A stretch of DNA of 34,275 bases from a virus: the IMG/VR virus record IMGVR_UViG_3300005821_000006, positions 1 through 34,275 of that record; one strand, 5' to 3'. Shown piece after piece: positions 24,429-31,960 of this stretch. How positions within the stretch are numbered: position 1 is the stretch's first letter; the number at the start of each line of letters is the position of its first letter. Under the pieces are notes generated by a model, which was given only the letters and a program-made list of their open reading frames with translations, had not been told where the DNA came from and ran no database searches. Both the position numbers and the translations under genes were made by a program.

Positions 24429-24805
24429 TGCCAGCCAAACCAGAACTACGAGAGACTACACAAACATTTATGCTGTCTGGTTCAGATATCCAGTCAGCTC
24501 TTGGTAATCGTGCAAAACAGCACGATGAAGAGACCAAAAAGTGTTTGACCAAGATCTCTAAGATCTTCACAGACAAGGCCGATGGGGACTATGCTAGATT
24601 AGCCCAAATAGCCACCGCAGCCATGCTTGCGCTTGTCCAAAACGTTCATTTGGCTTCAGATGCCGTCGAGGTAAAAGCACAGTTGGAGCGAGCCGCCTAC
24701 TTGACACAAGAGAGACTAGACTTATTGTGTATTCAGAGAAACTTGACAGGAAGCGTATTTTACAAAGTTAGTTTAGAAGAGGCCAAGAGATACGGCCTAG
24801 TCTAA
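24428..24805 (+). CDS. Hypothetical helical protein
   Basis: 125 residues, one-base overlap with the sbcC-like gene. Helical throughout (TKISKIFTDKADGDYARLAQIATAAMLALVQNVHLASDAVEVKAQLERAAYL), no motif recognised. Base composition is more AT-rich at its 3' end than in the neighbours. Context is the recombination/nucleotide block. Confidence 0.6.
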   Translation: MPAKPELRETTQTFMLSGSDIQSALGNRAKQHDEETKKCLTKISKIFTDKADGDYARLAQIATAAMLALVQNVHLASDAVEVKAQLERAAYLTQERLDLLCIQRNLTGSVFYKVSLEEAKRYGLV

Positions 24806-24817
24806 GAGGGAATATGA
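24803..24817 (+). promoter_or_regulatory. Translation initiation module, copy 2
   Basis: TAAGAGGGAATATGA, identical over 15 bases to 14501-14515. Here it includes the stop codon of the preceding gene and the ATG at 24814. Confidence 0.5.
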
Positions 24818-25083
24818 GTGAAAACAGAACGATACCTAAGAACTCAGTAGCGCTGATTATCAGCCGAGAGCGTGGAGCCGAAGAGGAAGACTATATGTTG
24901 GATCTCCAGGTTATCCCACCAGAGGCTGACATCACGGATGGCTATCTTACGAGTGTAGCCAACCTAGCCGTCAATCTTCTCGAACAGGCAATGTTTGGGG
25001 GAGACGACGAGGGCGATGAGGAGGAGGACTTGGACTTGCTCCCTGGCTTCCTTGACGACATCGACCTTGAGGATGAAGAGTAA
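24814..25083 (+). CDS. Small acidic hypothetical protein
   Basis: 89 residues. The first 60 form a small alpha/beta unit (SVALIISRERGAEEEDYMLDLQVIPP); the last 30 are almost all Asp/Glu/Leu (GDDEGDEEEDLDLLPGF). Such acidic tails occur in DNA-mimic and chaperone-like phage proteins, but no family is recognised. One-base overlap with the kinase gene. Confidence 0.6.
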   Translation: MSENRTIPKNSVALIISRERGAEEEDYMLDLQVIPPEADITDGYLTSVANLAVNLLEQAMFGGDDEGDEEEDLDLLPGFLDDIDLEDEE

Positions 25084-25928
25084 TGCGTATCATAGGCGTT
25101 ACCGGTCAAGCCGGTTCTGGTAAGGATGAGATAGCAGGTCGTTTCGTGCAGAAGCACGACTACATGCAGCTATCTTTGGCTGACCCTATGAAGCGGTTCG
25201 GCCTCAATGTGTTTGGGTTTGACGTTATCCAGCTTTGGGGACCGTCTTCCGCCCGCAACATGTTCGACCCAGGCTTCAATGAGTGCGCCATTCGCTCTAG
25301 TCAAGTGACGTTCGAGCCAGGCTGCAGTATCGCTTCCGTGAAAAGACACTGCGATCCAGGTTGGGGAGATGCTGCTGCGCGCCTTGCTGATTATGGCGAG
25401 GGGTGGGTAAACTCCCTCCTGCGAGAGCCTGCAGCCAGAGTAGAAGCTTTGAATATGCTGTACTGGTGGTTTGGGTCTTTGGGACACCATTACAATCAGC
25501 TAAGCCCACGGATCATGCTTCAGAGCTTGGGAACCGAGTGGGGTCGAGTGGTGTGCGGAGACGATGTTTGGATCAACCAAGCCATCCACGCCGCAGAGCG
25601 CGTGTTGTGTGGTGAGGTCTACGAGCGTGAGGTAGGGTTCTTGAACGCAGAGCGTAGTCGTCCTCATACAGGGGTGGTGGTCTCGGATGTTCGGTTCCAT
25701 AACGAACTACATTGCATCCACGATGTGGGGGGTAAGGTTGTCAAAGTGACCCGAGAGTCCGCCGACAAGAAGTCTAAGAAGCTAGGAATCACTGGGCACG
25801 CCTCTGAAGCCGAGCAGAAGACCTTCACCCCAGACATGTTTGATGCTGTGCTAGCCAACGAGGGCACTCTGCCTGACTTGTACAAAGCTGTGGATGTTCT
25901 AGCTGCAGCGTATAAGGGGTTGAAGTGA
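25083..25928 (+). CDS. Deoxynucleoside monophosphate kinase
   Basis: 281 residues. P-loop at residues 5-16 (GVTGQAGSGKDE), then MQLSLADPMKRF, typical of phage dNMP kinases (T4 gp1 family), IMLQSLGTEWGR, WINQAI and VVSDVRFHNEL. It phosphorylates dNMPs, from host DNA breakdown or dUTPase, towards dNTPs. A ~60-residue segment (VIQLWGPSSARNMFDPGFNEC...CDPGWGDAAARL) is longer than the equivalent in T4 and contains several Cys/Trp residues. With dUTPase it is the only nucleotide metabolism gene in this window. Confidence 0.85.
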   Translation: MRIIGVTGQAGSGKDEIAGRFVQKHDYMQLSLADPMKRFGLNVFGFDVIQLWGPSSARNMFDPGFNECAIRSSQVTFEPGCSIASVKRHCDPGWGDAAARLADYGEGWVNSLLREPAARVEALNMLYWWFGSLGHHYNQLSPRIMLQSLGTEWGRVVCGDDVWINQAIHAAERVLCGEVYEREVGFLNAERSRPHTGVVVSDVRFHNELHCIHDVGGKVVKVTRESADKKSKKLGITGHASEAEQKTFTPDMFDAVLANEGTLPDLYKAVDVLAAAYKGLK

Positions 25929-26230
25929 ACATAAAACAACTATTCAACATGGCGCTCATTAGTAGGCTCACAAGCTTGCTATGCCTGGGCATATGCTTTT
26001 ACTGCTACTATGAGGGGCTGGATAGAGTGACAACGCTGGCTCTTGCCTTTTCCTTTACTGGATGGATTCTTGGCTCTTTCTTTCTGGGACTGTTTCACAG
26101 CGCCCAGGCCGTTGCGCTTGAGAACGAGCTTCAGACAGCCCTACACTCGACCCTAGAGGTTGTAAAAGATGTAACGGATGGGGAGGAAAAGCCCTCTCAT
26201 CCCCTTTTCAAGGACTATGACAATGAGTGA
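25925..26230 (+). CDS. Two-helix membrane protein
   Basis: 101 residues, GTG start overlapping the kinase stop (GTGA). Two hydrophobic helices at about 10-32 (ISRLTSLLCLGICFYCYY) and 38-60 (TLALAFSFTGWILGSFFLGLF), then a soluble C-terminal half. Could be a host-membrane modifier; no family recognised. Confidence 0.6.
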   Translation: MNIKQLFNMALISRLTSLLCLGICFYCYYEGLDRVTTLALAFSFTGWILGSFFLGLFHSAQAVALENELQTALHSTLEVVKDVTDGEEKPSHPLFKDYDNE

Positions 26231-26639
26231 AGAAGAGAACTTCGACAAGGACGGATTAGGCAACCCTATCATGTCCAGCGGGACGATAGCAAATGCTACG
26301 GACGAGCAGCTGGCAGGAGAGAAAGAAGAACTGGATCCCGAGCAGGTTGAGGCAGCTCAGCGTATGTACCTTTCCGAGGTCATGCGACAGCTCTCCACCT
26401 CTGAGCGGTTCAAGCGTTTCTTCGAGATCAACTATCAGGTACAGACGTACTTTGACAAGGAAAAGCAAACCTTCGACATTAGGCTCATTGAGCTTCCACC
26501 TGAGTTGGCCTCTAAGAGGCTTCACGAGTTGGCCACTAAGCATGTAGAAGCGCATACACCTATGGTGGAAACCGCCACTATGGCTGACGTAGCTGCTCTC
26601 AACGACTTCGAGAAGCGAAATCCCGAGGTAAAGAAGTAA
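26223..26639 (+). CDS. Hypothetical protein
   Basis: 138 residues from ATG 26223, which lies about 9 bases after AAGGA and overlaps the previous gene by eight bases; ATG 26217 is an alternative. The N-terminal 45 residues are acidic and flexible. The core is alpha/beta (YLSEVMRQLSTSERFKRFFEINYQVQTYFDKEKQTFDIRLIELP), ending in a helical tail. This layout is like short phage proteins of unknown function. Confidence 0.6.
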   Translation: MSEEENFDKDGLGNPIMSSGTIANATDEQLAGEKEELDPEQVEAAQRMYLSEVMRQLSTSERFKRFFEINYQVQTYFDKEKQTFDIRLIELPPELASKRLHELATKHVEAHTPMVETATMADVAALNDFEKRNPEVKK

Positions 26640-26854
26640 TGACCAAAACCGAGTTTGCAAACCTAGCCGAATGTGAAGGCTGGGAACACGTTCTAACGTC
26701 TGTTGGTCCTGGGCAACTCGATGATGCAGGCCTGGCCGAGGCTCTATCGGACGCTCAGGAAGCTTTCAAGATTCTTGTGGAAGCAACCCCAGAGGCAACA
26801 TACACTTTCTTTGATGACGATGAGGATGATTTAGAAGAATTGGATTTTGGCTAA
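26639..26854 (+). CDS. Small acidic hypothetical protein
   Basis: 71 residues, one-base overlap with the previous gene. Helical (LADAGLAEALSDAQEAF-like middle) with a C-terminal acidic stretch (FDDDEDDLEELDFG). No domain recognised. Its last codons are overlapped by the TTG start of the endonuclease-like gene. Confidence 0.55.
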   Translation: MTKTEFANLAECEGWEHVLTSVGPGQLDDAGLAEALSDAQEAFKILVEATPEATYTFFDDDEDDLEELDFG

Positions 26855-27509
26855 GACGAGTGTAATCAAAGTAGGACAAACCTACGGGTCGTGGCTGGTG
26901 TTGGAGGATCACGGACGCAAGTTCTATTGTGTCTGTACCGCCTGTGGGAAGACTAACAAGTTCCTTCCCGGCTACAACCTCACTTCTGGGAGAACCAGAA
27001 TGTGCAAAGCGTGCGCGACTAGGCTAAAGAGGGAAACTCACGGCATGTCGGACTCCCCAGAGTACAATACTTGGGTGCATATGAACCAACGCTGCCACAA
27101 TCCTAAGAACAAGGACTACCCGCAGTACGGAGGTCGAGGCATCACAGTTTACCCTCTGTGGAGAAACAGTTTTGAGGCTTTCTACATGATGATAGGGAAG
27201 CGCCCCCACATAGACGATACCATTGAGCGTATCGACTACAACAAAAGTTACGTGCCTGGGAATGTCAAATGGGCTTCTCGGCAGGAACAAGTGCTCAACA
27301 AGAGTGACAATGTGAATCTAGAGATAGATGGCGTTACTAAAACGGTATCCCAGTGGGCTGCAGACAGCCCCGTAAGTGGTTTTACCATATACAAGAGAAT
27401 CAAGAGAGGATGGCTAGAAACTTATGGCCCCTATAAAACAGTATTCGAGCCATCCGCAAAAACAGTGGAGTTGGCCCCCACCCCCGACGACGAAACCGAA
27501 GATGATTAG
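26847..27509 (+). CDS. Free-standing HNH/AP2-type homing-endonuclease-like protein
   Basis: 220 residues from TTG 26847, the only usable in-frame start. The N-terminal zinc ribbon (CVCTACGK..., MCKAC) is followed by THGMSDSPEYNTWVHMNQRC, YPQYGGRGITVYPLW, FEAF and IERIDYNKSYVPGNVKWAS. This string of motifs belongs to a common phage family annotated as HNH endonuclease or AP2-domain protein. The C-terminal WAADSPVSGFTIYKRIKRGW is a NUMOD-like DNA-recognition helix unit. Such genes are usually selfish elements that cut related phages lacking them. Motif match good; cutting activity not shown. Confidence 0.7.
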   Translation: MAKTSVIKVGQTYGSWLVLEDHGRKFYCVCTACGKTNKFLPGYNLTSGRTRMCKACATRLKRETHGMSDSPEYNTWVHMNQRCHNPKNKDYPQYGGRGITVYPLWRNSFEAFYMMIGKRPHIDDTIERIDYNKSYVPGNVKWASRQEQVLNKSDNVNLEIDGVTKTVSQWAADSPVSGFTIYKRIKRGWLETYGPYKTVFEPSAKTVELAPTPDDETEDD

Positions 27510-27948
27510 GAAGGCCGAGACCGTGGTATGCTATGAATGTGGAAACTACTTCACTCCGACCGGCCTCAGTATGCACGAGGGAAGCGAGAAGTGTCGCCTG
27601 ACCAAGCTAGCCAAGCCCCTGAAGGTGGAGACTCTTGAAGAACAAGCACGAATGCAGGCCAAAGGAAAGGCTTGTATCGCCAAGAACGTAGCCAAGGCTA
27701 TACACTCCAGAAACCTATCGGAGATGTGCGGCCTGGAAAAGGCCAAGACAAAGCTTTTACACACTGACATGGATTGCGCGGTACTCGAAGAGTATTGGGT
27801 CCATGAGTGGGTGTTTCGTATTTGGGAAGTACAAAACAGGACCGGGTATACCAGGACGGCTTACTCTCTACTAGAAAACCTCAACAATATGCCTAAGGAC
27901 GAGCGTGAAAGCGAAATCGGCCTAATCATGTTAGGAATGTACGCCTGA
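27502..27948 (+). CDS. Zinc-finger protein of unknown function
   Basis: 148 residues from ATG 27502, overlapping the previous stop by eight bases; the frame is open upstream only within the previous gene. The N-terminus CYECGNYFTPTGLSMHEGSEKC is a C2HC-type finger (two Cys, His, Cys), a nucleic-acid-binding pattern. The remaining ~110 residues are helical (EEQARMQAKGKACIAKNVAKAIHSRNL...VHEWVFRIWEVQNRTG). Possibly a regulator of transcription; not a recognised family. Confidence 0.6.
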   Translation: MIRKAETVVCYECGNYFTPTGLSMHEGSEKCRLTKLAKPLKVETLEEQARMQAKGKACIAKNVAKAIHSRNLSEMCGLEKAKTKLLHTDMDCAVLEEYWVHEWVFRIWEVQNRTGYTRTAYSLLENLNNMPKDERESEIGLIMLGMYA

Positions 27949-28451
27949 TGGCTAGAGCAGGAATCAACTCCCGTGACAAGGGCGCTAGAGGCGAAGGCCA
28001 AGTTTGTGCTCTCCTAAAGAAGTGGTGGGGCTCTGACTTTGCGAGAACTCCCAGCTCCGGTGGGTTCAAAACCAAGAAGTTCCGAGAGGACTGGAATGCC
28101 GAGGGCGATGTTGTCACGCCTGACGAGACGTTTCCGTTCTCAGTGGAAGTGAAGTGGCAGGAGGATTGGACCCTAGACCAGCTTCTGACAGCGCCCAAGA
28201 ATAAGATCTGGGACTGGTGGGAACAGGCTAAGCGAGAGACAGCCTCAGACAAGCTGCCCTTGTTGGTGTTCAAGAAGAATCGACACCCCTGGTTCGTTAT
28301 GATGACAGAGAACGGTATAGCCACCGCTCCACAAACAGACTTTATGAAAAGCTCAATGATACGAGTTACCGACAGGCAAGGCCAGACAGCCTATATCAGG
28401 TTGTTTGACGACTTGCTGAAAGAGCACAAGAAGCTCTGGGAGCGAACATGA
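27948..28451 (+). CDS. PDDEXK nuclease (Holliday-junction-resolvase-like)
   Basis: 167 residues, one-base overlap with the previous gene. The N-terminus NSRDKGARGEGQVCALLKKW has the conserved Glu16; RTPSSGG follows; then D54 (EGDVV) and E67-x-K69 (SVEVKW), the full E...D...ExK catalytic set of Hjc/PDDEXK enzymes. After that come a hydrophobic strand LLVFKKN and a Trp-rich region. In a phage with RecA, UvsW and SbcCD a junction resolvase is expected for clearing branches before packaging. It could instead be another PDDEXK DNase. Confidence 0.7.
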   Translation: MARAGINSRDKGARGEGQVCALLKKWWGSDFARTPSSGGFKTKKFREDWNAEGDVVTPDETFPFSVEVKWQEDWTLDQLLTAPKNKIWDWWEQAKRETASDKLPLLVFKKNRHPWFVMMTENGIATAPQTDFMKSSMIRVTDRQGQTAYIRLFDDLLKEHKKLWERT

Positions 28452-28558
28452 CCAAGAAGAAGTCAAAGAAGCAAATGGAAGAAGAACTTCCCCGGTGCAA
28501 AGAGTGCGGGAAGATCATCCTAGTCTGTATTTGTGAGAAGAACGAGCTGAAGAAGTGA
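28448..28558 (+). CDS. 36-residue Cys-containing mini-protein
   Basis: ATGA overlap with the nuclease stop and GTGA overlap with the next start. Basic N-terminus (MTKKKSKKQ), then CKECGK and CIC, a possible minimal zinc knuckle. Coupled junctions at both ends support coding. Function unknown. Confidence 0.5.
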   Translation: MTKKKSKKQMEEELPRCKECGKIILVCICEKNELKK

Positions 28559-29340
28559 GCACAAAGGGGCGTACAAAGTTTGTTGTGGCGGGATCGCATC
28601 CCCTGCTTGGGTTGGTGAGGAATCACTTTATCCAGAAGGGGCTTGCCCTAGTCCCGTGGGATGACGAGCCAGACTTCTGTCTGATCGGAGCAGGATTGGA
28701 GAATGAGGAACATCCACCTCTTGCCCAGCTGGAACTCCAGAAGATGCAGGTGGAGAACCTGCCTGTGCTCCTACTGTCTGTCTCTGATATCTGCCTTCTG
28801 GGGGAGGAGCCTAGGGAGGAAAACGCAGTGGGCTATCCTATGTACCTGCCAGCTGAAGATAGAAGCGCTTTCCTTTATGCTATGGCAGCTGAGCACTTAT
28901 TCTTGGAGAGGGATGGCCGCTCCATCGTGGTTCGCCCCTTCAATGTCTACGGCCCTGATATTACTGGGGACCTGGTACACGAGTCTCTTGCCCTGTCCCG
29001 AAAGAGCGCGGTTCTGGTGAATCCCAAGGGAAAGTGGACATCCACCTCCTTTATACACCAGGAGGACTTTCTCAAGTGCCTGGACCTGCTCCTAGCCAAG
29101 AAAGCCGATGGAATCTTCAATGTAGGCTCTCCTGAGTCCGTTACTTACGTGAACCTCCTCAGAAACGTTTGGAAGTTCGTAAATGGGGGAGGTTCGGAGC
29201 CTCATATTGCCCAGGCACCGTCTAAGGGCGATATGGAGAATGAAGCACCCAGCGTATTAAAGCTCCACAAGACCATAGGCTGGCTTCCTAGCACCTCTCT
29301 GAGATCCAGGATATTCAAAATGGTGGAAGACGGCAAATAG
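28555..29340 (+). CDS. NAD-dependent epimerase/dehydratase-like protein, catalytic residues lost
   Basis: 261 residues, GTG start. The C-terminal half is clearly extended SDR: VVRPFNVYGPD, TSTSFIHQEDFLKCLDLLL, GIFNVGSPESVTYVNLL, LHKTIGWLPST. In the N-terminal half the Rossmann glycine motif is degenerate (FVVAGSHPLLGLV instead of GGxGxxG), and a stretch of ~50 residues is missing compared with normal ~310-340-residue enzymes. The catalytic YxxxK is absent: the aligned segment reads AFLYAMAAEHL, with no Lys. It may bind a nucleotide sugar or serve as a structural or regulatory protein rather than an enzyme. Its position at the end of the replication operon gives no sugar-pathway partner. Confidence 0.75.
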   Translation: MSTKGRTKFVVAGSHPLLGLVRNHFIQKGLALVPWDDEPDFCLIGAGLENEEHPPLAQLELQKMQVENLPVLLLSVSDICLLGEEPREENAVGYPMYLPAEDRSAFLYAMAAEHLFLERDGRSIVVRPFNVYGPDITGDLVHESLALSRKSAVLVNPKGKWTSTSFIHQEDFLKCLDLLLAKKADGIFNVGSPESVTYVNLLRNVWKFVNGGGSEPHIAQAPSKGDMENEAPSVLKLHKTIGWLPSTSLRSRIFKMVEDGK

Positions 29341-29353
29341 ATAGGCGTATTAC

Positions 29354-29382
29354 TTGTTTATTACACCTTCTCATGGTAAACT
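29354..29382 (+). promoter_or_regulatory. Promoter with extended -10
   Basis: TTGTTT at 29354-29359, 17-base spacer ending TGG, TAAACT at 29377-29382. It drives the short gene at 29401 and probably the structural block. Confidence 0.5.
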
Positions 29383-29400
29383 ATAGAAGGTTCTATACCA

Positions 29401-29637
29401 GTGATATACTTCTATAGAGAGTTTAGGAGCGAAGTCCTGTCAGACCCTATGGGTTTTACACATGCTGATTTAGAAGCTAGAGAACTCAGCAGGACCAATG
29501 CCTCCGGTTTATCGGAGATGGTTACGTACCAAGATGGCACTTTGTTCGTGGTTGCTACCTATCTTAGGGGCACGAAACGATACCAGGGTCTCAAATCAAA
29601 CCAAGCGGCAAAGAATAACTTGCCTCCCACGGCGTAA
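29401..29637 (+). CDS. Small hypothetical protein before the structural block
   Basis: 78 residues, GTG start with AGAAGG ten bases upstream. Polar, short alpha/beta (VIYFYREFRSEVLSDPMGFTH, MVTYQDGTLFVVATYLRG). It stands apart from its neighbours, preceded by one promoter and overlapping the next at its 3' end. No domain recognised; it might be a late-gene regulator, but only its position hints at that. Confidence 0.55.
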   Translation: MIYFYREFRSEVLSDPMGFTHADLEARELSRTNASGLSEMVTYQDGTLFVVATYLRGTKRYQGLKSNQAAKNNLPPTA

Positions 29638-29648
29638 AGCCGTATAAT
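29620..29648 (+). promoter_or_regulatory. Strong sigma70 promoter of the structural block
   Basis: TTGCCT at 29620-29625, 17-base spacer, perfect TATAAT at 29643-29648. The spacer carries the dyad ACGGC-GTAAA-GCCGT (29629-29643). Transcription should begin near 29655, about 70 bases before the structural gene. Confidence 0.65.
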
Positions 29649-29653
29649 TACAA

Positions 29654-29691
29654 GCAGTTGCAGCCCAACGTATAAGCGGCAAGGCAACTGC
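29654..29691 (+). other. Leader RNA hairpin
   Basis: GCAGTTGC (29654-29661) and GCAACTGC (29684-29691) are perfect complements with a 22-base loop; A-A/T-T flanks could extend the stem past a one-base bulge. It lies at the very 5' end of the expected structural mRNA and could protect it from decay or attenuate it. Confidence 0.5.
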
Positions 29692-29727
29692 CTTTATATA
29701 GCCCGATAAAGATAAGGACATTTTACT

Positions 29728-31896
29728 ATGGCAATGGTAGACGCAGACTGGAGCATTGACCGTGCGACAGGCAATATTAGATACATCGGAGATGACCACA
29801 CCTTGGATGGTGGCTCCCCTTCCTACGCTACAGTAATTCAGTTTCACCGTTGGGTCCAGGACTTCGCGGATAACGAGGCTTACGACTCTGGCGGAGCTGA
29901 TACAGATAACATCGAAGTCGATATCATCGACAAGAACCCATCTAACAGATCTACGGATAACATTATCACGTTGGTCAATGGGTTCAATGTGGATGCAACA
30001 GCTATTGAGCACCTTTATGATGGAACGATCATTCAGGGCTCTGGTCCAACCGAGGAACGATGGGACGGTATCGTTAACTTTGGTCAGCCTAGCGCGCACA
30101 TTCAGCTTCTTCAGGACGGCTCTGTCCTTTCTGATGACTACTGGAACTATGGTTTTGCACAGGGCAATGCCACAACTCCGGGCAGCGCCACTGTACTGAC
30201 TGACACCGGGCTTTCGCTGACAGTTGATGAGTTTGTTGGATACACCATCAAGAATATCACTGATGGCTCTCGCGGAATCATCACCTCGAACACAGCTAAT
30301 ACCGTTACTGTTGCTGAGCTTTACGGCGGCACGCTTGACACTTGGACGATAGCAGACGCCTACCACATCGCAGTTCCTCTTAACGGCGACTCTGGTGCTG
30401 GTATTTCCCACCGCTTCATGGTGAAGACTCGCGAGTTCGGTGTGGACATTGACCGTAGACGATTGGTCGGTACGACTCGTCGTTACGGCAACACTTACGG
30501 TGAGTTCAAGATCAACGGTACATCGCAGGGCAACAACGTTCTGGCTTTGTCCGACTCTGGCGACTTGAATAACACCACATCGTGGGCAACTATTGACGCC
30601 CTTGTTGACATCACCAATACAGAAGGCTTGCGCCTGATTGATATTTCCGGTGATGGCACTGACGAGGAATACTACTCTGAGTGGGACCGTGGCGGTAACA
30701 CCATTAACGTATTCTACGAGTACCTGAAGCTGATGTCCGCTGACGCAACAGCAGAGACTCTACAGGGCGAGAATGGTGAACTACATCGTGGTGTAACACA
30801 CTCGGTGCCTTACGACCTTGAGACAGGTGTCCCAACTACGGCTACCAACGACAAGCATGTCTATGGTACGTTGATTAATACCGGCGCTGTCGGAACTGGT
30901 CCTTTCGTTGTTGGTGAGGCAGTCCATGAGGACACGGATCCTCCAGTATGGAAGGGTCGAGTACTTGGCGTTGACACGGTTGGCCCTTCGCTCATCGTTG
31001 ATATCGAGTTCGGTACAGTCGGCACGGAAGCATTCACCGGACAAACCTCCGGTGCTACAGCTACAGCCACAACGAGCACAGCTCAGCTATCTGCTGGTGA
31101 AATGAAGGTCTTGGCCTTTGATGACCAGGGAACTTCTGGTGTCTTCTACCCACAGGTTACAAAGGGCATTGCTCCTCTTGATAACACGCTTGTATATGAC
31201 GCAACGGATCACACGGACTTCTACACGCTGAGTGCAAACGCAACTGAGCGAGCGGTATCCACCCCATTCGTTGGTGCTTCCACAGGCTCGGCACTGATTG
31301 GTGCTTACGGTCTTGGTCTTGAAGCAGCAGATACTGCAGCTGCAGATACGTACTTCGATCTTTCGAACACGGCTATTACGCCTCCTAACACGGTTACCTT
31401 CACCGTGTCTGGATTCATCTCCGGTGACTACGTGCTCTGCACTGAGGATAACGGCGGTGATATCAACTTCACGCAGATGACTTCTGATGGAACATCCCTT
31501 ACGGGTGCTGCAGTTGATACTGTTGGTGTTGTTGCAATCCCATCCGACACTCCTCTCACGGCTGGCACTAAGGGTGGCATTCGTATCGAGCGTGCTGATG
31601 GCCTTTACAGCCTTCACAGGTATACATCTCTTGACCTTACCCTGGACGAGTTCACGATCCCATCGTTCGACTTCTCGAGCAACAACGCAACTCACCCCTT
31701 CAATGTGTTCGTGTCCTACCTGGACCTCGTAACTGCATTGACTTCGGAGAACTTCGCCTACGTTTACAGCTCTGACAGAACTCACTTTGTTCGAGTACGA
31801 GACGGAGGAGCCACACCTATTAAGACCGCAGAAGCAACAGGTACAATGACCAACACAGGCGGTGTTGCTTCGGTCAACCGTATTGATGATGTCTAA
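29728..31896 (+). CDS. Virion structural protein (fibre/appendage-like)
   Basis: 722 residues, TAAGGA Shine-Dalgarno ten bases upstream. Almost entirely beta-rich and Thr/Asp/Gly/Ser-rich, with few Cys or Lys. Recognisable phage-virion modules are VGYTIKNITDGSRGIITSNTA..VTVAELYGGT (30237-30350), INVFYEYLKLM...ETLQGENGELHRGVTH (about 30703-30800) and KGRVLGVDTVGPSLIVDIEFGTV. The C-terminus holds more jelly-roll-like strands. It has no signal peptide. As first gene behind the strongest promoter it is probably abundant. Which virion part it forms is not evident. Confidence 0.7.
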   Translation: MAMVDADWSIDRATGNIRYIGDDHTLDGGSPSYATVIQFHRWVQDFADNEAYDSGGADTDNIEVDIIDKNPSNRSTDNIITLVNGFNVDATAIEHLYDGTIIQGSGPTEERWDGIVNFGQPSAHIQLLQDGSVLSDDYWNYGFAQGNATTPGSATVLTDTGLSLTVDEFVGYTIKNITDGSRGIITSNTANTVTVAELYGGTLDTWTIADAYHIAVPLNGDSGAGISHRFMVKTREFGVDIDRRRLVGTTRRYGNTYGEFKINGTSQGNNVLALSDSGDLNNTTSWATIDALVDITNTEGLRLIDISGDGTDEEYYSEWDRGGNTINVFYEYLKLMSADATAETLQGENGELHRGVTHSVPYDLETGVPTTATNDKHVYGTLINTGAVGTGPFVVGEAVHEDTDPPVWKGRVLGVDTVGPSLIVDIEFGTVGTEAFTGQTSGATATATTSTAQLSAGEMKVLAFDDQGTSGVFYPQVTKGIAPLDNTLVYDATDHTDFYTLSANATERAVSTPFVGASTGSALIGAYGLGLEAADTAAADTYFDLSNTAITPPNTVTFTVSGFISGDYVLCTEDNGGDINFTQMTSDGTSLTGAAVDTVGVVAIPSDTPLTAGTKGGIRIERADGLYSLHRYTSLDLTLDEFTIPSFDFSSNNATHPFNVFVSYLDLVTALTSENFAYVYSSDRTHFVRVRDGGATPIKTAEATGTMTNTGGVASVNRIDDV

Positions 31897-31908
31897 TGTT
31901 GCGGCCCG

Positions 31909-31934
31909 AGGATAGGACATTAGCTGCCTATTCT
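31909..31934 (+). other. Hairpin between two structural genes
   Basis: AGGATAGG (31909-31916) pairs with CCTATTCT (31927-31934), eight pairs with one G-U, ten-base loop. No U tract follows, so it is more likely a processing or stability element than a terminator. Confidence 0.4.
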
Positions 31935-31960
31935 AAAGGCGGTGAATGGGTTGAAGCATA

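Noticed and set aside
29596-31920. Long antisense frames (271 aa at 29596-30411, 277 aa at 31087-31920)
   Set aside because: They lie fully opposite a well-supported structural gene, have no ribosome binding sites or recognisable domains, and arise from the codon bias of the + strand gene.
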